Positions 7,691-16,428 of a stretch of DNA of 64,000 bases are shown here, in pieces. Position 1 is the stretch's first letter; the number at the start of each line of letters is the position of its first letter. The notes below the pieces were generated by a model. It was not told where the DNA came from. It searched no databases and saw nothing but the letters and a program-made list of their open reading frames with translations. The stretch comes from Rhizobium sp. Leaf453. GTDB lineage: Bacteria; Pseudomonadota; Alphaproteobacteria; Rhizobiales; Rhizobiaceae. The stretch covers positions 62,001-126,000 of the forward strand of contig NZ_LMRG01000028.1 of assembly GCF_001425605.1 (NCBI RefSeq). Direction: 5' to 3'. A program made the position numbers and the translations under genes.

Positions 7691-10318
7691 ATGCGTCTTT
7701 CCCGAACGAACTTTTCAAACGGCTTCGATAACTCGGGAGAACACCCCGCCGATCCGGAAAACCAGCAGGCAAGGACAGAATTACAGCGCCGCATCTATGG
7801 CGCGCCGCATGCAAACCATATCGAAGTTTCCTCTCATACCGGTGCCGACACCGACGCGATGGCCGCGAGCGAAATCGAAGGAAGGGATGATGCCCCGGTC
7901 TGGCAAAGTGCCTTCGTTCTGGGTCCGAACGTCCGCTTCACCCGCACGCCGGAAAGCGTTTATTCCAAGCGTCCGGGGTCCGGGCAAAAGGAGGAGCCAG
8001 CGGCTTTGGTTACCTCTGTCGAGGAACAGCCAGAAGTCGTCGAAGCCGCTCCAACGCCTGAGGCTCCCGCAATCGACGATGCAATGCCGGCCTATGGCAT
8101 CCAGGCCCTGTCGCTGCGTCTGATGCGCGAGATGAGTGCTGTCGCGGCGGCGCGTATGGAGAAGACCATTCCGGGCTATCAGCCGCCCGCCTCAGCCGAC
8201 GTCGATCTTGCCTGCTTCCCCACGGAACAGACGGCCATCGAAGAGCCTGTCAATTCGGCCGCACCGATGGCTGTCGAGCCACAGCCTGTATTTTCGTTCC
8301 ATGTTTCCGACCAGGTTTTCTGGGACGCGATGGACATGGACGCCGATCTGGACGTGCTGGCTCCAACAGTTTCCTGGAAAGCGCCCGAGGTCGAAATCGC
8401 GGCCAATTCCGTGACAGCCCTTTACCGCGAGATCGGCATCAGGCCGGCTGGCGCATCGGCCGGCACGATACCGGCGCCGAAGCTTTCGCTGCCGACCGCG
8501 CCTGTGTTGAAAGCGCCGATACGGGCCGCAAGAGAGGTAAAGTCATCTGCGTCAGCTCCTGCAACGGCAAGACCGGCGCTCCAACCAAAACCGCCCGTCG
8601 TCCCCGCATTGGCAGCCCCGATTTTACCCGCGACAGTCTTGCCGACGCCCACCTTGCCGGTTCCGGCCGTTGTGGCAACGCCGGTTCAGATTCAAACCCC
8701 GCTACCGGTCGCTCGTATCGAAACGCCGGCAATGATCACCGAGGCGCATCTCGCAATTTCGGACGGTGAATATGTCTTCCCGCCAGTCGATTTGCTTCAG
8801 GAGCCAGGCTTCCAAGAAACGACAATTATCACCCAGGAGGCACTGGAGCAGAGCGCCGGCCTTCTCGAAAGCGTGCTGGAGGATTTCGGCGTTCGCGGCG
8901 AGATCATCGATGTTCGTCCGGGTCCGGTCGTGACGCTCTATGAATTCGAGCCAGCGCCGGGCGTGAAGTCATCGCGCGTCATCGGTCTTTCCGACGATAT
9001 CGCCCGTTCTATGTCGGCACTTTCGGCACGTGTCGCAGTGGTTCCCGGCCGTAATGTGATTGGTATCGAACTGCCGAATCCGGTGCGCGAAACTGTCTAT
9101 TTCCGCGAACTGATCGAGTCGGAAAACTACGGCGAAACCCGCTTCAAGCTGGCGCTGTGCCTCGGCAAGACGATCGGTGGCGAACCTGTTGTCGCCGAAC
9201 TCGCAAAGATGCCGCATCTGCTGGTCGCCGGCACCACCGGTTCGGGAAAGTCCGTGGCCATCAACACGATGATCCTCTCGCTGCTCTATCGGCTGAAGCC
9301 GGAAGAATGCCGCCTGATCATGGTCGATCCGAAGATGCTCGAGCTCTCTGTCTACGACGGTATCCCGCATCTCCTGACACCGGTCGTGACTGACCCGAAG
9401 AAGGCCGTGATGGCGCTGAAATGGGCCGTGCGCGAGATGGAAGACCGCTATCGCAAGATGTCGCGGCTTGGCGTACGCAATATCGACGGCTTCAATGCAC
9501 GCGCGGCAACCGCCCGCGCCAAGGGCGAGACCATCCTTTGCAGCGTGCAGACCGGTTTCGACCGCTCGACGGGGGAACCTGTCTACGAGCAGGAGGAAAT
9601 GGACCTCGCTCCGATGCCGTATATCGTCATCATCGTCGACGAGATGGCCGACCTGATGATGGTTGCCGGCAAGGAGATCGAAGGTGCCATCCAGCGGTTG
9701 GCGCAGATGGCCCGCGCCGCCGGTATCCATCTGATCATGGCGACACAGCGCCCCTCGGTCGATGTCATCACTGGCACGATCAAGGCCAACTTCCCGACCC
9801 GTATCTCCTTCCAGGTGACCTCGAAGATCGACAGCCGCACGATCCTGGGCGAACAGGGCGCGGAACACCTGCTGGGGCAGGGAGACATGCTGCATATGGT
9901 CGGCGGCGGCCGCATCGCCCGTGTACATGGTCCCTTCGTTTCCGACGAGGAAGTCGAGAAGGTCGTTGCCCATCTGAAGACACAGGGACGACCGGAATAT
10001 CTCGGCACGGTCACCGAAGATGCAGAAGAAGCAGAAGAAGCGGTCGAGGAAGATGGCGCCGTGTTCGACAAGGGTTCGATGGCCGAGGAAGACGGCAACG
10101 ACCTCTACGACAAGGCGGTCAAGGTCGTCCTGCGCGACAAGAAATGCTCGACCTCCTATATCCAGCGCCGGCTGTCGATCGGCTACAACAAGGCCGCCTC
10201 GCTGGTGGAGCGGATGGAGCGGGAAGGGCTGGTCGGTGCCGCCAACCATGTCGGCAAGCGCGCGATCCTGTCCGGTGGGCGTGAGAGCGTGGAACTGCCA
10301 GTCGGCGACGACGAGTAA
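7691..10318 (+). CDS. FtsK/SpoIIIE-type DNA translocase lacking membrane helices
   Basis: This is a hexameric DNA pump of the FtsK family, which segregates DNA and activates XerCD at dif in the classical case. The first ~370 residues are a soluble Ala/Pro-rich linker; the four N-terminal membrane helices of cell-division FtsK are absent. The alpha/beta motor follows: [19 protein letters not shown], Walker A GTTGSGKS at about residue 514 and Walker [13 protein letters not shown] near residue 650. A C-terminal gamma winged helix ([17 protein letters not shown], from ~residue 810) should read KOPS-like sites. The ATG at 7691 has a good AGGTGA site; a TTG at 7673 is an alternative. It is probably a second, cytoplasmic paralogue beside a chromosomal ftsK. 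Confidence 0.92.
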   Translation: MRLSRTNFSNGFDNSGEHPADPENQQARTELQRRIYGAPHANHIEVSSHTGADTDAMAASEIEGRDDAPVWQSAFVLGPNVRFTRTPESVYSKRPGSGQKEEPAALVTSVEEQPEVVEAAPTPEAPAIDDAMPAYGIQALSLRLMREMSAVAAARMEKTIPGYQPPASADVDLACFPTEQTAIEEPVNSAAPMAVEPQPVFSFHVSDQVFWDAMDMDADLDVLAPTVSWKAPEVEIAANSVTALYREIGIRPAGASAGTIPAPKLSLPTAPVLKAPIRAAREVKSSASAPATARPALQPKPPVVPALAAPILPATVLPTPTLPVPAVVATPVQIQTPLPVARIETPAMITEAHLAISDGEYVFPPVDLLQEPGFQETTIITQEALEQSAGLLESVLEDFGVRGEIIDVRPGPVVTLYEFEPAPGVKSSRVIGLSDDIARSMSALSARVAVVPGRNVIGIELPNPVRETVYFRELIESENYGETRFKLALCLGKTIGGEPVVAELAKMPHLLVAGTTGSGKSVAINTMILSLLYRLKPEECRLIMVDPKMLELSVYDGIPHLLTPVVTDPKKAVMALKWAVREMEDRYRKMSRLGVRNIDGFNARAATARAKGETILCSVQTGFDRSTGEPVYEQEEMDLAPMPYIVIIVDEMADLMMVAGKEIEGAIQRLAQMARAAGIHLIMATQRPSVDVITGTIKANFPTRISFQVTSKIDSRTILGEQGAEHLLGQGDMLHMVGGGRIARVHGPFVSDEEVEKVVAHLKTQGRPEYLGTVTEDAEEAEEAVEEDGAVFDKGSMAEEDGNDLYDKAVKVVLRDKKCSTSYIQRRLSIGYNKAASLVERMEREGLVGAANHVGKRAILSGGRESVELPVGDDE

Positions 10319-10344
10319 ACTTCAATCAGCGTTATCAATTATTT

Positions 10345-10367
10345 CGGGGGCCTTGCGCCCCCGATTT
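10345..10367 (+). terminator. Probable terminator after the ftsK-like gene
   Basis: CGGGGGC (10345-10351) pairs with GCCCCCG (10357-10363) around a five-base loop, followed by ATTTGCGTTTT. The T run is weak and interrupted, but the stem is strong and lies 27 bases past the stop codon. Confidence 0.55.
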
Positions 10368-10432
10368 GCGTTTTGCCCACAGCCATCATCCGGCCGGAAA
10401 CAGCGCGGCCCGATAAAATTCGAATTTCCATC

Positions 10433-10466
10433 TTGTAATTATATAGGACTCCTATATATAAGACGC
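10433..10466 (+). promoter_or_regulatory. Promoter and MarR operator (19-bp perfect dyad at 10440-10458)
   Basis: TATATAGGA-C-TCCTATATA (10440-10458) is a perfect inverted repeat with 9-base arms around one base, typical of a MarR dimer site. It sits between a possible -35 TTGTAA (10433-10438) and -10 TATATA (10455-10460), spaced by 16 bases. Binding would block RNA polymerase. The predicted transcript start falls at or next to the marR ATG (10467), and no ribosome site is visible, so the mRNA may be leaderless. Confidence 0.7.
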
Positions 10467-11114
10467 ATGGAAACGCCGAAAAACCCACTCTCGATCAACT
10501 ACCGAATACGCGAAGGCCTGTCGCGCGTCGGCATGGCCATGCGCATTGACGAATGGAACAAGGCCAAGGCGACCGGGCTCAATCCGACGCAGCTTGCCAT
10601 TCTCACGCTGCTGGAAGGGCGCGATGAAGACGGGCTTGGCGTCAAGGAGATTGCCGCCCATCTCGGTGTGTCGCAGCCGACCGCGACGGACTCGATCAAT
10701 GCGCTGGAGCGCAAGCAACTGATCGAAAAGCGCCAAGGCCCAAACGACAAGCGTGCCGTCCGCGTTGCGCTGACAGACGAGGGGCTTTCAGTCTTGAAGG
10801 AAGCCGGCGACGAGAACGGCCTCGCGGAACAGGCAGTCGGATCGCTGGATGCGGACACGCAGGAGACCCTGCTTGTCAGCCTCGTCACGATGATCCGCCA
10901 GCTGCAGGAAGCGGGAGCAATCCCGGTTCAGCGCATTTGTGTCAGCTGTCAGTATTTCGCGCCGAATGTCCATCCGGATCCGGCGCGGCCGCATCATTGC
11001 AAATTCGTGGACGAGGCCTTCGGCCAGCGGGAACTCCGCATCGATTGCCGCGATCATCTTGAAGCCGATCCCGCATTCCGGGCTGCCACCTGGAACGCAT
11101 TTCAACCGGGATAA
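10467..11114 (+). CDS. MarR-family regulator with C-terminal cysteine cluster
   Basis: The first ~145 residues are a MarR winged helix: LNPTQLAILTLLEG, then KEIAAHLGVSQPTATDSINA and the wing KRQGPNDKRAVRVALTDEG. A ~70-residue extension follows with four cysteines: CVSC at ~158-161, HHC near 179 and CRDH near 194. The spacing suggests a metal (Zn or Fe-S) or redox-switch site. MarR proteins repress their own operon and release DNA on ligand or thiol oxidation. The perfect operator at 10440-10458 supports autoregulation. The gene heads a same-strand run of five genes rich in CxxC proteins, so sensing of oxidants or electrophiles is a reasonable inference. The reported open frame extends upstream, but coding clearly starts at ATG 10467. 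Confidence 0.88.
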   Translation: METPKNPLSINYRIREGLSRVGMAMRIDEWNKAKATGLNPTQLAILTLLEGRDEDGLGVKEIAAHLGVSQPTATDSINALERKQLIEKRQGPNDKRAVRVALTDEGLSVLKEAGDENGLAEQAVGSLDADTQETLLVSLVTMIRQLQEAGAIPVQRICVSCQYFAPNVHPDPARPHHCKFVDEAFGQRELRIDCRDHLEADPAFRAATWNAFQPG

Positions 11115-11150
11115 TCCCAAACCCTCCAGGCAGGAAAGGAACACAATATC

Positions 11151-11867
11151 ATGTTCAGGACACTGTTGACCGGCGCGTTCATCGCCGGAACGGCATCGCT
11201 TTGGCTGTCGACAGCCTCAGCCCACTCCGTCAAGGCGGAACCGAAGGACGCGGTCAATGCCTCCTTTGACATCATCGAAACGACGATCGCGACGAAGGGC
11301 GACAGTGCCGTCTTCACCACGCGCGTGCGCGGCGAGGCCGGCAAGGACAAGCCGGATGCGACCGGCAAGTTCGAAGGGGCCAGCGTTTATGCCTATGTCT
11401 GGCCGACGAGCCTCGACAGCGGCGACATCGGTTTCGACAAGGCGCAGGGCATCGTCGCGCTCGCCGTCACTTTCCACCCAGATTTCGACGATGCGGCCAA
11501 GGGCGGCAAGAACCGCCATGTCTGGCATCCGCATTGGGTGGTGCTCGCCAAGGACGCAGCCTGCGGCGCTGGCCTGAAGGTCGTCGATATCCCGGAAGGC
11601 GCCAAGCCGAAAGTGCCGGAAACCTGGCCGGGCGTTCCGTTGCTGATCGACAGCCCTGAATACCCGACCACTTTCAAGGGCGACACGGTGGATGTGGAAA
11701 TCCCGCTGTCGCTGATCGGCGGCCTTGCCGGTGTCTCCTATGACGGCGTGACCGCCGGCCTCAAGGTCAACGGAAACCTGCATGCACCGCTGCTGTGCGT
11801 CAGTAATGTCTTCAAGGTCGCCTCTGGCGATCTGAGCCTGCCCGGCAAGGTCATGCCGGCCAAGTAA
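11151..11867 (+). CDS. Exported protein of unknown function in the MarR operon
   Basis: The protein starts with a clear signal peptide (MFRTLLTGAFIAGTASLWLS, likely cut after TASA-HS), so it is periplasmic. I do not recognise a family with confidence. The mature ~215 residues are beta-rich, with two cysteines (KDAACGAGL and PLLCVSN) that could form a disulfide. There are several His/Trp residues in RHVWHPHWVVLAKDA that could bind a metal or cofactor. A good AGGAAAGGA site lies before the ATG. It is 36 bases after marR and 75 bases before the AhpD-like gene, so it belongs to the same operon. A periplasmic role in the redox pathway is inference. Confidence 0.75.
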   Translation: MFRTLLTGAFIAGTASLWLSTASAHSVKAEPKDAVNASFDIIETTIATKGDSAVFTTRVRGEAGKDKPDATGKFEGASVYAYVWPTSLDSGDIGFDKAQGIVALAVTFHPDFDDAAKGGKNRHVWHPHWVVLAKDAACGAGLKVVDIPEGAKPKVPETWPGVPLLIDSPEYPTTFKGDTVDVEIPLSLIGGLAGVSYDGVTAGLKVNGNLHAPLLCVSNVFKVASGDLSLPGKVMPAK

Positions 11868-11942
11868 ACCAAGCGCCGGTCCGGAGACTGCCATCCCCGG
11901 ACCGGCAAATTCCTCCCCTCCAGGCAAATGAAAGGAAAGAAC

Positions 11943-12488
11943 ATGACAAGGATTACTCTCATCGACCCGCAAAACGCAACCGGTACGACCGGCGCACAGC
12001 TTGCGGAGATCAAGGCAGCGTTCGGCGTCGTGCCGAACATGTTCAAGGCCGTGGCCAATTCCCCGGCGGCTCTCACCAGCATGTGGGGTTCGTTCGGTGC
12101 GCTCGGCGGCGGCCGGCTCGGTGCCAAGCTCGGCGAGCAGATCGCCGTTGCGATTGCTGACCGCAATGCCTGCCACTATTGCCTCGCCGCCCATACGGGC
12201 CTTGGCCGCAAGGCAGGCGCCACCGCCGAAGAAATGGCCGAGGCGCAGGCCGGCCGCTCGGCGGACCCGCGCATCGAAGCCGCGCTGCAGTTCGCCATCA
12301 AGGTGGTGGAGACACGCGCAGGTGTGACCGCTGACGACGTGGAAGCCTTGCGGGCAGCCGGGTTCGATGACGGTGAAATCGTCGAGATCATCGCCCACAT
12401 CGCTCTCAATCTCTTCACCAATTACATCAATGTCGCGCTGAATGTCCCGGTTGATTTTCCCGACGTGAAGCTGACGCGCGCGGCCTGA
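11943..12488 (+). CDS. AhpD-like / carboxymuconolactone decarboxylase-family protein
   Basis: The all-helical protein carries the AhpD-type CxxC-H motif ACHYCLAAHT (Cys77, Cys80), the peroxidase-active site of the family, after AIADRN. The N-terminal IKAAFGVVPNMFKAVANSPA is typical of the CMD domain. Such proteins reduce peroxides or disulfides using the CxxC pair. The ATG at 11943 has AAAGGA upstream; an ATG at 11928 would add MKGKN and overlaps the ribosome site. At 181 residues it is normal. It lies between the exported protein and a thioredoxin-fold protein, which could be its electron partner. Confidence 0.87.
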   Translation: MTRITLIDPQNATGTTGAQLAEIKAAFGVVPNMFKAVANSPAALTSMWGSFGALGGGRLGAKLGEQIAVAIADRNACHYCLAAHTGLGRKAGATAEEMAEAQAGRSADPRIEAALQFAIKVVETRAGVTADDVEALRAAGFDDGEIVEIIAHIALNLFTNYINVALNVPVDFPDVKLTRAA

Positions 12489-12542
12489 CCGCGCACGGGC
12501 GGGCGGCTTTCAAAGCTGCTCGCCCCCTTGAAAGGATCAGAC

Positions 12543-13097
12543 ATGTCTACTTCATCTCTCCCAGTCGCCCCGGAACTGGCTGTCAGCCAGTGGTTCAATA
12601 CGCCAACCCCGCTGACGCTGGCCGGCCTTCGTGGCCGCCCGGTCTTTCTCCACAGCTTCCAGCTTCTCTGCCCGGGCTGTGTTTCGCAAGCCATCCCGCA
12701 GGTCCAGCGCCTTGAGCGTGTCTTCGCCCAAAGCGACCTGCAAATCATCGGGCTCCACACGGTGTTCGAACATCACGCGGCCATGACGCCGGTCACACTG
12801 CAGGCTTTCCTCCATGAATATCGGCTGCGATCCCCGGTTGGTGTCGATCTCGCGGAAGACGGCTCGAACATTCCGGTGACCATGCGGCGCTACGGGCTGC
12901 GCGGGACGCCCTCGTCCGTGCTGATTGGCCGGGATGGAACGATCCTGCACCAGATCTTCGGCGTCGAGGACGACATTGCGCTTGGCGCAAGGGTGGCCAT
13001 GGCGCTTGCCGCTCCGCTTCCGGAACGCGCAGACCAGCCAGCCGGCGATGACGGCTGTGCCGATGGTCGCTGTGCCATCCCGGACGCGGCAGCATGA
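12543..13097 (+). CDS. Thioredoxin-fold (TlpA/peroxiredoxin-like) protein
   Basis: This is a thioredoxin-fold protein with active site LLCPGCV (Cys43, Cys46). The strand FLHSFQ comes before it and the cis-proline region GLRGTPSSVLIGRDG comes later, as in TlpA/AhpC-TSA proteins. There is no signal peptide, so it is cytoplasmic. The last 25 residues hold another pair, DDGCADGRCAIP. Start ATG 12543 has an AAAGGA site; 12528 is the alternative. It is likely a disulfide or peroxide reductase working with the AhpD-like protein, seven bases before the MOSC gene. Confidence 0.85.
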   Translation: MSTSSLPVAPELAVSQWFNTPTPLTLAGLRGRPVFLHSFQLLCPGCVSQAIPQVQRLERVFAQSDLQIIGLHTVFEHHAAMTPVTLQAFLHEYRLRSPVGVDLAEDGSNIPVTMRRYGLRGTPSSVLIGRDGTILHQIFGVEDDIALGARVAMALAAPLPERADQPAGDDGCADGRCAIPDAAA

Positions 13098-13104
13098 GGA
13101 CGTC

Positions 13105-13794
13105 ATGACCCGCATTCCCTTGCTCAGCCTGCGTATCGGCGATGTCGCACCACTGGGGCCAAAGCATGTCCCGAGCGGCATCGTCAAATCCGCGGTCGAC
13201 GGTCCACTCACCCTGTCGGAAACCGGATTTTCCGGCGACCGGCAGGGCGATACGGTACGCCACGGCGGACCCGGAAAGGCTGTGCACCACTATCCGCTCG
13301 ATCATTACCCAGAGTGGCGACGCGATTTCGGCGCGCTTCCGCAATTCGCCTCTCCCGGCGCCTTCGGAGAGAATATTTCCGCCCTTGGCCTGACCGAGGA
13401 CACTGTTGCCATCGGCGACGTCTTCGCGCTCGGCACCGCCGTCGTCGAAGTCAGCCAGGGCCGACAGCCGTGCTGGAAGCTCAATGCACGCTTCGACCGA
13501 TCGGACATGGCGCGACAGGTGCAGGCGACGGGTAGGACAGGGTGGTATTATCGCGTCCTGACGCCGGGTGTGGTTACCCCCGAGGATGACCTGACGCTGG
13601 TGGAGCGACGCTCGCCGGGCTGGACACTGAAGCGCATCTGGCGCGCATTCTACGTCGATACGCTCAACCGGACGGAACTGGCCGGCATTGCAGCCCTCGA
13701 CCGCCTCGCCGAAGGCTGGCGCACACATGCCACGCGGCGGTTGGAAAGCAATCGGGTCGAGGATTGGTCAAAACGTCTGGACGGGGCGCAATGA
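13105..13794 (+). CDS. MOSC domain protein (YiiM-like)
   Basis: The protein resembles E. coli YiiM and other MOSC-domain proteins that handle N-hydroxylated or molybdenum/sulfur-linked substrates. Visible motifs are FSGDRQGDTVRHGGPGKAVH, the PGAFGENISALGL strand and the conserved cysteine in VSQGRQPCWKLNARF, followed by GRTGWYYRVLTPG. The cysteine is the proposed sulfur carrier. It ends the marR operon and faces the thioesterase gene, whose stop is one base past its own. In this context it may handle hydroxylamine-type or thiol adducts, but that is inference. Confidence 0.88.
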   Translation: MTRIPLLSLRIGDVAPLGPKHVPSGIVKSAVDGPLTLSETGFSGDRQGDTVRHGGPGKAVHHYPLDHYPEWRRDFGALPQFASPGAFGENISALGLTEDTVAIGDVFALGTAVVEVSQGRQPCWKLNARFDRSDMARQVQATGRTGWYYRVLTPGVVTPEDDLTLVERRSPGWTLKRIWRAFYVDTLNRTELAGIAALDRLAEGWRTHATRRLESNRVEDWSKRLDGAQ

Positions 13795-13795
13795 T

Positions 13796-14314
13796 CTATT
13801 CGTCAGAGGCGGCCAATGGGTCGCGGCCGGTGGTGCTGACATGCTCCATGCGCCGGGCAAATTCCCGCCGCAACGCGCGCCGCAACTCGGCCGCTTCATT
13901 ACGGCGAACTTCGACGGGATCGTGACATTCGAGTTGAGGAACGGCGACCGGGCGGCCGGTATCATCGACGGCGACCATGGTGAAATAGCATGAATTGGTG
14001 TGGCGCCTCGTGCCGGACCGGATGTTTTCCGCCTCCACCCGGATACCCACCTCCATCGAAGTGCGGCCGGTATGGTTGATGGCCGCCCGGAAGGTGACGA
14101 GCTCCCCGACATTGATCGGCTCCTTGAACACGACCTGATCGACGGACAGTGTCACGGCATATTGCTTGGAATAGCGGGACGCGCAGGAGAAGGCGACACG
14201 GTCGAGCAGATTGAGCAGCGCGCCGCCATGAACCTTGCCGCTGAAATTCGCCATATCGGGTGTCATCAGAACCGTCATTTCGAGATGGCGGGATTTGGAC
14301 TCGGTGTTTTCCAT
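13796..14314 (-). CDS. Acyl-CoA thioesterase (hot-dog fold, YciA/ACOT type)
   Basis: This enzyme hydrolyses acyl-CoA to the free acid and CoA. The hot-dog signature is GKVHGGALLNLLDRVAFSCA, followed by the strands VTLSVDQVVFKEPINVGE and NHTGRTSMEVGIRVEAE. Family members use the Asp in LLDR and form hexamers. At 172 residues it is a standard single-domain length. It is monocistronic, convergent with the MOSC gene. The chain-length preference cannot be read from sequence. Confidence 0.88.
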   Translation of the reverse strand: MENTESKSRHLEMTVLMTPDMANFSGKVHGGALLNLLDRVAFSCASRYSKQYAVTLSVDQVVFKEPINVGELVTFRAAINHTGRTSMEVGIRVEAENIRSGTRRHTNSCYFTMVAVDDTGRPVAVPQLECHDPVEVRRNEAAELRRALRREFARRMEHVSTTGRDPLAASDE

Positions 14315-14420
14315 GTGCCTGCTTTCGTTCCCCGATATCAGCCGCCGGACTGCGGCGCCAATCTAACCTGACATCCCCCGGGCAACGGTTCAACGCCTTC
14401 CGCGGCACTGATCCCGGCTT

Positions 14421-15314
14421 TCAACTGCGCGAGGTCATCCAGACCCCGACAAGGGTGACCACCAGACCGACAAACATCGCCGCCGTCAGCGGCTCGGAAA
14501 ACAGCGCCCCGGCCCAGAGCATCGTCACCGGTGGGCTGAGATAGATCGCCGCGCTGACCTTGGCGACCGGAAACAGCCGAAGGCTGGTGTAGTAGACGGC
14601 ATAGGCGAGAAAGGTGGCGAAAAACACCAGCCAGACCATGCCCACGGCGAAAGCCGTCGTCATCGGCGGCACAATATTGCCCTGCCAAAGCGCGCAGAGG
14701 CCGAACAATACCGAGCCCGTGAGTGTCTGGATGCACAGGCTCTGGTGAACCGGCATATGCCGCACCTGCCGCCTTTTGTGAAGAACCGACGCAACCGCGA
14801 AGACGAGCATCGACCCAACCGTCAGCCCATAGGCCCAGAGCGGCGCCGTGCCGAAGCTCAGGCTGTCGAAAGAGACAACCAGCACACCGGCGACGGCAAT
14901 CGCCGTTCCCAACCACTGCCGGCGTGTCAGGCGCTCGCCAAGCATCGGCTGTGACAGGCCGGCAATGGCCAGCGGCAGGAGGTCGGAGATCAGCGCAACC
15001 AGCCCGGTCGGCACGCGCTGCTCGATCGCCAGCGCGAAACCGCCGAGATAGAGAAACACAGCCATCACGCCGAACAGCATCTGGTCGCCGATCATCCGCA
15101 AGCTGATCTTCGGGCCGATGGCAAGAGCAAACGGCAGGAGGATCAGGCCGGAGAGCAGCGTGCGCCAGAACAGAACCAGCACGACACTCGCCTCTTCGCT
15201 CGCATAGCGGATGCCGACGAAGCCGGAACTCCAGCCGATGATCAGCAGCGTCGCGAGCAGTGGCCACAGAAACCTGTTGCGAGAAAGGGATGAGGTAAGC
15301 GGCAGGTCAGTCAT
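14421..15314 (-). CDS. DMT-superfamily (EamA) transporter
   Basis: The protein has ten predicted membrane helices in two EamA repeats: the first begins WPLLATLLIIGWSSGFVGIR and the second includes YGLTVGSMLVFAVASVL. Such carriers usually export metabolites or drugs. The start MTDLPLTSS at 15314 is chosen over an upstream ATG at 15377, which would add a non-hydrophobic tail overlapping the promoter region. It is divergent from a LysR gene, which probably controls it. The substrate is unknown. Confidence 0.87.
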   Translation of the reverse strand: MTDLPLTSSLSRNRFLWPLLATLLIIGWSSGFVGIRYASEEASVVLVLFWRTLLSGLILLPFALAIGPKISLRMIGDQMLFGVMAVFLYLGGFALAIEQRVPTGLVALISDLLPLAIAGLSQPMLGERLTRRQWLGTAIAVAGVLVVSFDSLSFGTAPLWAYGLTVGSMLVFAVASVLHKRRQVRHMPVHQSLCIQTLTGSVLFGLCALWQGNIVPPMTTAFAVGMVWLVFFATFLAYAVYYTSLRLFPVAKVSAAIYLSPPVTMLWAGALFSEPLTAAMFVGLVVTLVGVWMTSRS

Positions 15315-15477
15315 GGGAGGCCTGGAAGATGACGAGAACGTTGACCACCGGATATCGGCATTACCGACACGACGCACATGACAAATTTCGATGAAACCAT
15401 GACATTTGCAGAAACTTTGTCATGCATTCTGTATTGCGTGGTATCAAGTGTCGTCAACGCAAGAGGACTGGCTAAGC

Positions 15478-16368
15478 ATGGAAGAACTGAAAAATCGGCG
15501 CCTGGAGATCGATGCCCTGCGAACGCTCTGCGCAATCCGCCAGCAGGGTGGGGTGACGCGCGCCGCGAGCGCGCTTGGCCTTTCCCAATCCGCCGTCAGC
15601 CACAAGATCAGGCGGCTGGAGGAAAACCTCGATTGCGAGCTGCTCGGCCGCCGCACCGGTGCGCCGATGTTCACCTCGGCTGGCGAGGATCTGCTCGATT
15701 ACGCCGGGCGCATTCTCGGCCTGCACGACGAAGCGCTTCTGAGCCTCTCAAAGACGCCGCTCGCCGGCCGTCTGGATCTCGGGCTGACGGAAGATACTGC
15801 GTGCAGCGATCTCGCCCGCATCCTCGGCCGGTTCAAACGCCTGCATCCCAACGTTTCCGTCCGTACCCGGGTGCGGATGAGCCTCGTCCTGCGCACCATG
15901 CTGGACCGCGGCGAACTCAATGCCGCGATCATCCAGGTCTTCGCGCATGAAGTGCGCCCCACAGACGCCGTGCTATTCCGGGAAAACCTCCATTGGGTCA
16001 AACATCCGGACCTGCCGCTGCCGCAGAGCGGCCCGATCCCCTTCCTGTCATTCGACGATGAATGCTTCTACCGGCAATGGGCGCTCGATATCGGCCAAGA
16101 TGACGACGTGGTCCTCGAAACCGTCTTTGAATGCTCGAGCGCCGCCGGCATCGTCGCGGCCACGAATGCGGCGATGGGCGTAGCACTGCTGAGCGACCGG
16201 CACCTGCGCGGCGATATGCAAATCGTCAACACGCGCCTGCCGGCACCACCCGCCCTTGCTTATGTCGTGCGGCGCGCCAGGCGGTCACGTAACCCGGCTC
16301 TGGATACGCTGATCGGCGAGATCGAGAAGGATATCAGCCGTCTTGGCGGCCTGACATTGGCAAGCTGA
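15478..16368 (+). CDS. LysR-family transcriptional regulator, divergent from DMT transporter
   Basis: The N-terminal helix-turn-helix is IDALRTLCAIRQQGG, then VTRAASALGLSQSAVSHKIR, a standard LysR sequence. It is followed by a substrate-binding domain of about 200 residues. The start at 15478 (MEELKNRRLEIDALR) is preferred over 15406. It shares a 163-base divergent promoter region with the DMT transporter gene, the classical arrangement of a LysR regulator and its target. The effector is unknown. Confidence 0.9.
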   Translation: MEELKNRRLEIDALRTLCAIRQQGGVTRAASALGLSQSAVSHKIRRLEENLDCELLGRRTGAPMFTSAGEDLLDYAGRILGLHDEALLSLSKTPLAGRLDLGLTEDTACSDLARILGRFKRLHPNVSVRTRVRMSLVLRTMLDRGELNAAIIQVFAHEVRPTDAVLFRENLHWVKHPDLPLPQSGPIPFLSFDDECFYRQWALDIGQDDDVVLETVFECSSAAGIVAATNAAMGVALLSDRHLRGDMQIVNTRLPAPPALAYVVRRARRSRNPALDTLIGEIEKDISRLGGLTLAS

Positions 16369-16428
16369 GTCAAAATAATCGGTCCGCCCCCGCAATCTGA
16401 CGGAGGCGAGCCGCATATTCACCAAAGA

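Noticed and set aside
8969..10249. Minus-strand open frame of 426 codons over the ftsK-like gene
   Set aside because: The plus strand shows Walker A/B and the gamma domain; the His/Asp-rich antisense product is a high-GC artefact.
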